Of a stretch of DNA of 7,055 bases, positions 4,719-7,055 are shown in pieces. Position 1 is the first letter of the stretch. Each line of letters opens with the position of its first letter. Where the stretch lies: NCBI GenBank assembly GCA_003505155.1, contig DNYJ01000038.1, forward strand, positions 36,591-43,645, given 5' to 3'. Origin of the DNA: Candidatus Uhrbacteria bacterium (GTDB lineage: Bacteria > Patescibacteriota > Patescibacteriia > UBA9934 > UBA10169). A program made the position numbers and the translations under genes. The notes beneath the pieces were generated by a model. That model did no database searches. It worked only from the letters and a program-made list of their open reading frames with translations, and had not been told where the DNA came from.

Positions 4719-5595
4719 ATTTTTCGAAGATGCGGATCTTCGCGCTTCGAGCGCGCGGGTTGCTCCGAACCTCCTCCTTGGATGGCGTAATCACGCGCTT
4801 GGTGAGATTCTCCCCTGCGCCTGTCTCCGCCTGTTTTTTGATAAATTGTTTAACCAGTCGATCTTCCAGCGAGTGGAAAGAGATGACCGCGAGACGCCCG
4901 CCACCCTCGAGCATGTCCACAAGCTCCGGCAAGGCTCGCTCCAGTTCCCCAAGTTCGTCGTTGACGACAATCCGGAGTGCTTGGAAGATTTTCGTGGCCG
5001 GATGGATGCGACCACGACGAGGCATTAATCCTGCAATGAAATCGGCAAGTTGTGTGGTTGTCTTAAATTGTTCTTTGCGCCGGGCGGTGTAAATCGCCTG
5101 CGCGATCTTGCGTGCCTGACGCTCTTCCCCATATCGGCGAAAGATGTCTGCGAGTTCGTCCTGTGTCCCCAAGTTCACCAGCGTGTCCGCGGTGAGTTCT
5201 TGAGAAACGTCGTACCTCATGTCAAGAGGTCCTTCATTCTGGAAACTGAATCCCCGAGCGGGGTCTTCCACATGAGATGAAGCGTACCCGAGGTCCAGAA
5301 GAATGCCGCGAGCCGAAGAAATTGCATGTTCATACGCGAGTTTCTTTACGTCTGCATAGCTTCCTTGCGCGAACGCAATCCTCCCGCCAAACGGCGAAAG
5401 GCGCTCGCGCGCCAGTTTCAAGTTCTGTTCATCACGATCGATGGCAAGCAGACGGCCGTCCGGAGCTATCCGCTGCCAGACAGCCGCCGCATGCCCGCCG
5501 ATCCCGACGGTACCGTCGATCACCGTATCTCCGGGATGAAGATTCAGCCCGTCGAGAACTTCTTTTAATAAAACTGGCTGGTGAACAAGTTTCAT
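4663..5595 (-). CDS. rsmH: 16S rRNA (cytosine1402-N4)-methyltransferase RsmH
   Basis: The protein has 310 residues, the usual size. It starts MKLVHQPVLLKEVLDGL, a hallmark of the family (HxPVLL-EV). The SAM-binding DGTVGIGGHA (27-36) and AIDRDEQNL (51-59) form the Rossmann fold. LLDLGYASSHVEDPARGFSF (99-118) with GPLDMRYD (122-129), then HPATKIFQALRIVVNDEL (198-215), ISFHSLEDRLVKQFI (238-252) and NPRARSAKIRIFEK (279-292) complete the signature. RsmH methylates N4 of C1402 in the ribosomal decoding centre. The ATG overlaps the mraZ stop as ATGA (5595-5592), so translation is probably coupled. About 18 residues after EKY are an extra C-terminal tail rich in H, Q, G and D, within the region overlapping the ftsL-like gene. 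Confidence 0.97.
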   Translation of the reverse strand: MKLVHQPVLLKEVLDGLNLHPGDTVIDGTVGIGGHAAAVWQRIAPDGRLLAIDRDEQNLKLARERLSPFGGRIAFAQGSYADVKKLAYEHAISSARGILLDLGYASSHVEDPARGFSFQNEGPLDMRYDVSQELTADTLVNLGTQDELADIFRRYGEERQARKIAQAIYTARRKEQFKTTTQLADFIAGLMPRRGRIHPATKIFQALRIVVNDELGELERALPELVDMLEGGGRLAVISFHSLEDRLVKQFIKKQAETGAGENLTKRVITPSKEEVRSNPRARSAKIRIFEKYDGNSAHNQTPSGRHGDG

Positions 5596-6023
5596 AGACC
5601 CAGTTCACCTAATTGCTCTGCGATGTTACCGGCATCACGCTCGGTCGTATTTTTGTAGGCGTTCCAATGCTTCGTATCCCAGATTTCCACTCGGTCATAG
5701 AGACCGGCCACAACGACCTCCTTCTTGATGGAGGCGTAATTTCGCAAATAGTCTGGTAAGACGAGGCGTCCTTGTTTATCCAGTTCCGCTTCCATGGCTC
5801 CCGCAAGCATTAAGCGCGAGAGGGCACGCGAACCGGCTTTCCCCAGGGGCAAACGGGCAAGACGTTGTGCCAATTTGTCCCACTCCTCCTTGGGGAACAA
5901 GAACAGCGAGGCATCGAGTCCTCGCGTCACCACAGCGCCTTTGCCGAGCGATTTCCGAAACTTCATCGGAATCGCCAGCCGGCCTTTCTCATCAATTTTA
6001 TGAGAGTATTCGCCGAAAAACAT
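5592..6023 (-). CDS. mraZ: Transcriptional regulator MraZ
   Basis: The frame extends to 6188, but the ATG at 6023 gives 143 residues and the family start MFFGEYSHKIDEKGRLAIP, so it is preferred over upstream starts, which would add 55 unconserved residues. Two AbrB/SpoVT-type DNA-binding repeats are plain: DEKGRLAIP (11-19) and DKQGRLVLP (82-90). MraZ forms ring-shaped oligomers and binds tandem TGGG-type boxes before its own operon; such boxes are present at 6121-6180. The gene leads the mraZ-rsmH-ftsL block, overlapping rsmH by 4 nt. There is no Shine-Dalgarno site; a hairpin of GTGGTG with CGCCAC around a TTAC loop (6044-6029) ends 5 nt before the ATG on the minus strand and may affect initiation. 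Confidence 0.95.
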   Translation of the reverse strand: MFFGEYSHKIDEKGRLAIPMKFRKSLGKGAVVTRGLDASLFLFPKEEWDKLAQRLARLPLGKAGSRALSRLMLAGAMEAELDKQGRLVLPDYLRNYASIKKEVVVAGLYDRVEIWDTKHWNAYKNTTERDAGNIAEQLGELGL

Positions 6024-6120
6024 ATGAGGTGGCGGTAACACCACATGACGCATCACCAAACTTCCGAGGGGATCTTTCTTAAAGAAAAAGCGGGGCGAGA
6101 TGATCTGATCAACAGAATCC

Positions 6121-6180
6121 CACTTCCCCACTTCCAACCACATTATCCCTTCGCTCCCCACTATACCCCACCACACCCCT
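6121..6180 (-). promoter_or_regulatory. MraZ operator: six TGGGG-type boxes at 10-bp pitch
   Basis: Reading the minus strand from 6180 downward in exact 10-bp steps, the first five bases are AGGGG, TGGGG, TGGGG, AGGGA, TGGTT and TGGGG. In E. coli, MraZ is known to bind TGGGN repeats with 5-bp spacers, i.e. the same 10-bp pitch. The boxes cover the promoter spacer, the -10 and the first transcribed bases, which suits autorepression. Confidence 0.75.
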
Positions 6181-6188
6181 TGTCTCAA
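6160..6188 (-). promoter_or_regulatory. Sigma70-type promoter of mraZ-rsmH-ftsL
   Basis: The -35 is TTGAGA (6188-6183, five of six), the spacer is exactly 17 nt, and the -10 is TATAGT (6165-6160, five of six). Transcription would begin near 6153, leaving a leader of about 130 nt before mraZ. The -35 also lies in a small dyad, TCTCA (6183-6187) and TGAGA (6192-6196). MraZ boxes overlap the core. Confidence 0.75.
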
Positions 6189-6198
6189 ACATGAGATG

Positions 6199-6236
6199 TG
6201 GATAACTAACCTTTCAATTGAAAGGTTAGTTATCCA
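6199..6236. repeat. Perfect 38-bp palindrome between uvrC and mraZ
   Basis: The sequence is its own reverse complement over 38 bp with no central spacer, centred between 6217 and 6218 on CAATTG. Each half contains GGATAACTAACC followed by TTTCAA. In the uvrC direction it follows the terminator's T-run; in the other it is followed by A's, so neither strand has a T-run after it and it is not itself a normal intrinsic terminator. It ends 10 bp upstream of the mraZ -35. Confidence 0.9.
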
Positions 6237-6258
6237 AAAAATGAGACCGAAGCCTCAT
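6236..6258 (-). terminator. Intrinsic terminator of uvrC
   Basis: On the minus strand ATGAGGC (6258-6252) pairs with GTCTCAT (6247-6241), one G-U pair included, around a TTCG loop closed by C-G, the very stable UUCG tetraloop. Five T's follow at 6240-6236. It lies 29 nt after the uvrC stop. Confidence 0.88.
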
Positions 6259-6287
6259 CTCTACCTTTAAAACGACGACCTCCCAAC

Positions 6288-7055
6288 CTACGTTCTTTTG
6301 ATGAACGCGCGACTTCTTAACTTACGATGATACTGCACAGCAAAACGATGGGCTTCGTCACGGGCTTTTTGGAAAAGTTCTTTGCCAGCAGAGACGACAC
6401 GATAAGTTTCAACGTCGGAGTGATCATAGATGAGGCGGTCTTGTTTGCGATCATGACCTTTCGCTAGACCAACGATGGGGACGCTCACATGAAACTCATC
6501 GAGAATCTCCCGAACACGATTCACCTGCGGAAATCCTCCGTCAATCACCATCACTTCTGGAAGAGGCCATGCTTTCGTGGAACTATTCGCGCGAATGAGC
6601 CGACGTCGCAACACTTCCTCCATCATCGCCACATCGTTAGATCCTTTGACGCTTCTTATCTTGAACTTCCGATACTTATCCTTCACCGGCTTTCCATTCT
6701 CAAACACAACCATCGAACCCACTGCCGACGTGCCGGAGATGTTGGAAATGTCATACGCTTCGATCCGACCGTTAAGATTGATGTAGCTTTCGTCGGATCG
6801 AGCGAGGTTCAATGCCGTCTCCTCGCGCGTTAAAAGCGCGATGTCGCGAATGTGCTCAAGCGCAAAGAGACGATTGCGCAGTGTTGCGGCCTGCTCGAAC
6901 TTGTGAGCCTTTGAGGCGACGTCCATCTCGTGTTTGAGTTTGCGAATGAGTTGGGTCTTCTTGCCGGAGAAGAAAAGAACAAGCTCGCGGATCGTCTTCT
7001 TGTACTCGCGTGGAGACACCCTCTCGACGCAAACGCCCGGACACTTCCCAATCTG
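6288..7055 (-). CDS. uvrC: UvrABC system protein C, 3' part of the gene
   Basis: The frame is open to the window edge and gives the last 255 residues. It begins QIGKCPGVCVERVSPREY, the conserved stretch after the GIY-YIG domain. A UVR motif follows (about 36-67, KLKHEMDVASKAHKFEQAATLRNRL), which contacts UvrB. The RNase H-like domain of the 5' incision comes next: YDISNISG (D102), KGSNDVAMMEEVLRRR (D141), MVIDGG (D172) and RDEAHRFAVQYHRK (H236); these correspond to E. coli D399, D438, D466 and H538. UvrC makes both cuts in nucleotide excision repair. The protein stops at RSRAFIKRT, where typical UvrC continues for 50-60 residues with a tandem helix-hairpin-helix DNA-binding region. A terminator follows at once and no frame nearby encodes that domain, so it is truly absent here. 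The GTG at 7019 is internal, not a start. Confidence 0.95.
   Translation of the reverse strand, partial: QIGKCPGVCVERVSPREYKKTIRELVLFFSGKKTQLIRKLKHEMDVASKAHKFEQAATLRNRLFALEHIRDIALLTREETALNLARSDESYINLNGRIEAYDISNISGTSAVGSMVVFENGKPVKDKYRKFKIRSVKGSNDVAMMEEVLRRRLIRANSSTKAWPLPEVMVIDGGFPQVNRVREILDEFHVSVPIVGLAKGHDRKQDRLIYDHSDVETYRVVSAGKELFQKARDEAHRFAVQYHRKLRSRAFIKRT

Noticed and set aside
6024..6188. N-terminal extension of mraZ by 55 codons
   Set aside because: It covers the -10, MraZ boxes and leader; MraZ proteins start at MFFGEY.
6199..6236. Palindrome as an intrinsic terminator
   Set aside because: No T-run follows it on either strand; the T-run nearby belongs to the uvrC terminator that precedes it.

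Overview
The window is a bacterial chromosomal segment of about 7 kb with moderately high GC by eye. It holds ten protein genes, all recognisable, two of them cut by the window edges. TGA is used as a stop (ybaB, wecA, mraZ), so the code is the standard bacterial one. Compact genes, very few Shine-Dalgarno sites, a UvrC without its usual C-terminal helix-hairpin-helix, an mraZ-rsmH-ftsL block not followed by ftsI/mur genes, and short palindromic elements between and inside genes all suggest an uncultivated, small-genome lineage such as Candidate Phyla Radiation/Patescibacteria. That placement is inference, not proof.

Layout. Positions 1-285 (+) are the C-terminus of the replicative helicase DnaB. 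An inverted repeat with perfect 31-bp arms follows (284-422), ending in a short T-run. An extended -10 promoter (428-436) and a G-free leader then precede ybaB (493-792, +), which overlaps recR (789-1388, +) by 4 nt. A terminator at 1390-1424 can work in both directions. Every gene from there to the end is on the minus strand. In transcription order these are: uvrC (3' part only, 6288-7055) with a UUCG-loop terminator; mraZ (5592-6023), rsmH (4663-5595) and ftsL-like (4383-4718), whose ends overlap; a terminator at 4186-4215; tgt (3037-4152) and a WecA/TagO-type glycosyl-1-phosphate transferase (1988-3022); and rplU (1569-1883) with its own promoter and a candidate structured leader.

How the genes work together. 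DnaB, YbaB and RecR are replication and recombination functions, and UvrC is excision repair. MraZ-RsmH-FtsL is the start of the classic division/cell-wall cluster. Its promoter matches the sigma70 consensus well and is covered by six MraZ-type TGGGG boxes at an exact 10-bp pitch, as expected for autoregulation. Tgt modifies tRNA, the WecA-like enzyme starts a lipid-linked glycan, and rplU encodes ribosomal protein bL21.

The most interesting signals are non-canonical elements: a 30-bp double palindrome inserted in frame in tgt (ten extra residues, SARGGSAFGG); a perfect 38-bp palindrome between uvrC and mraZ; a GC-rich hairpin flanked by 8-bp direct repeats at the ftsL stop codon; the long inverted repeat after dnaB; a potential G-quadruplex in the ybaB leader; and a candidate L21 leader RNA. 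No gene-free stretch exceeds about 265 bp, and no tRNA, rRNA, CRISPR array or transposase gene was seen.
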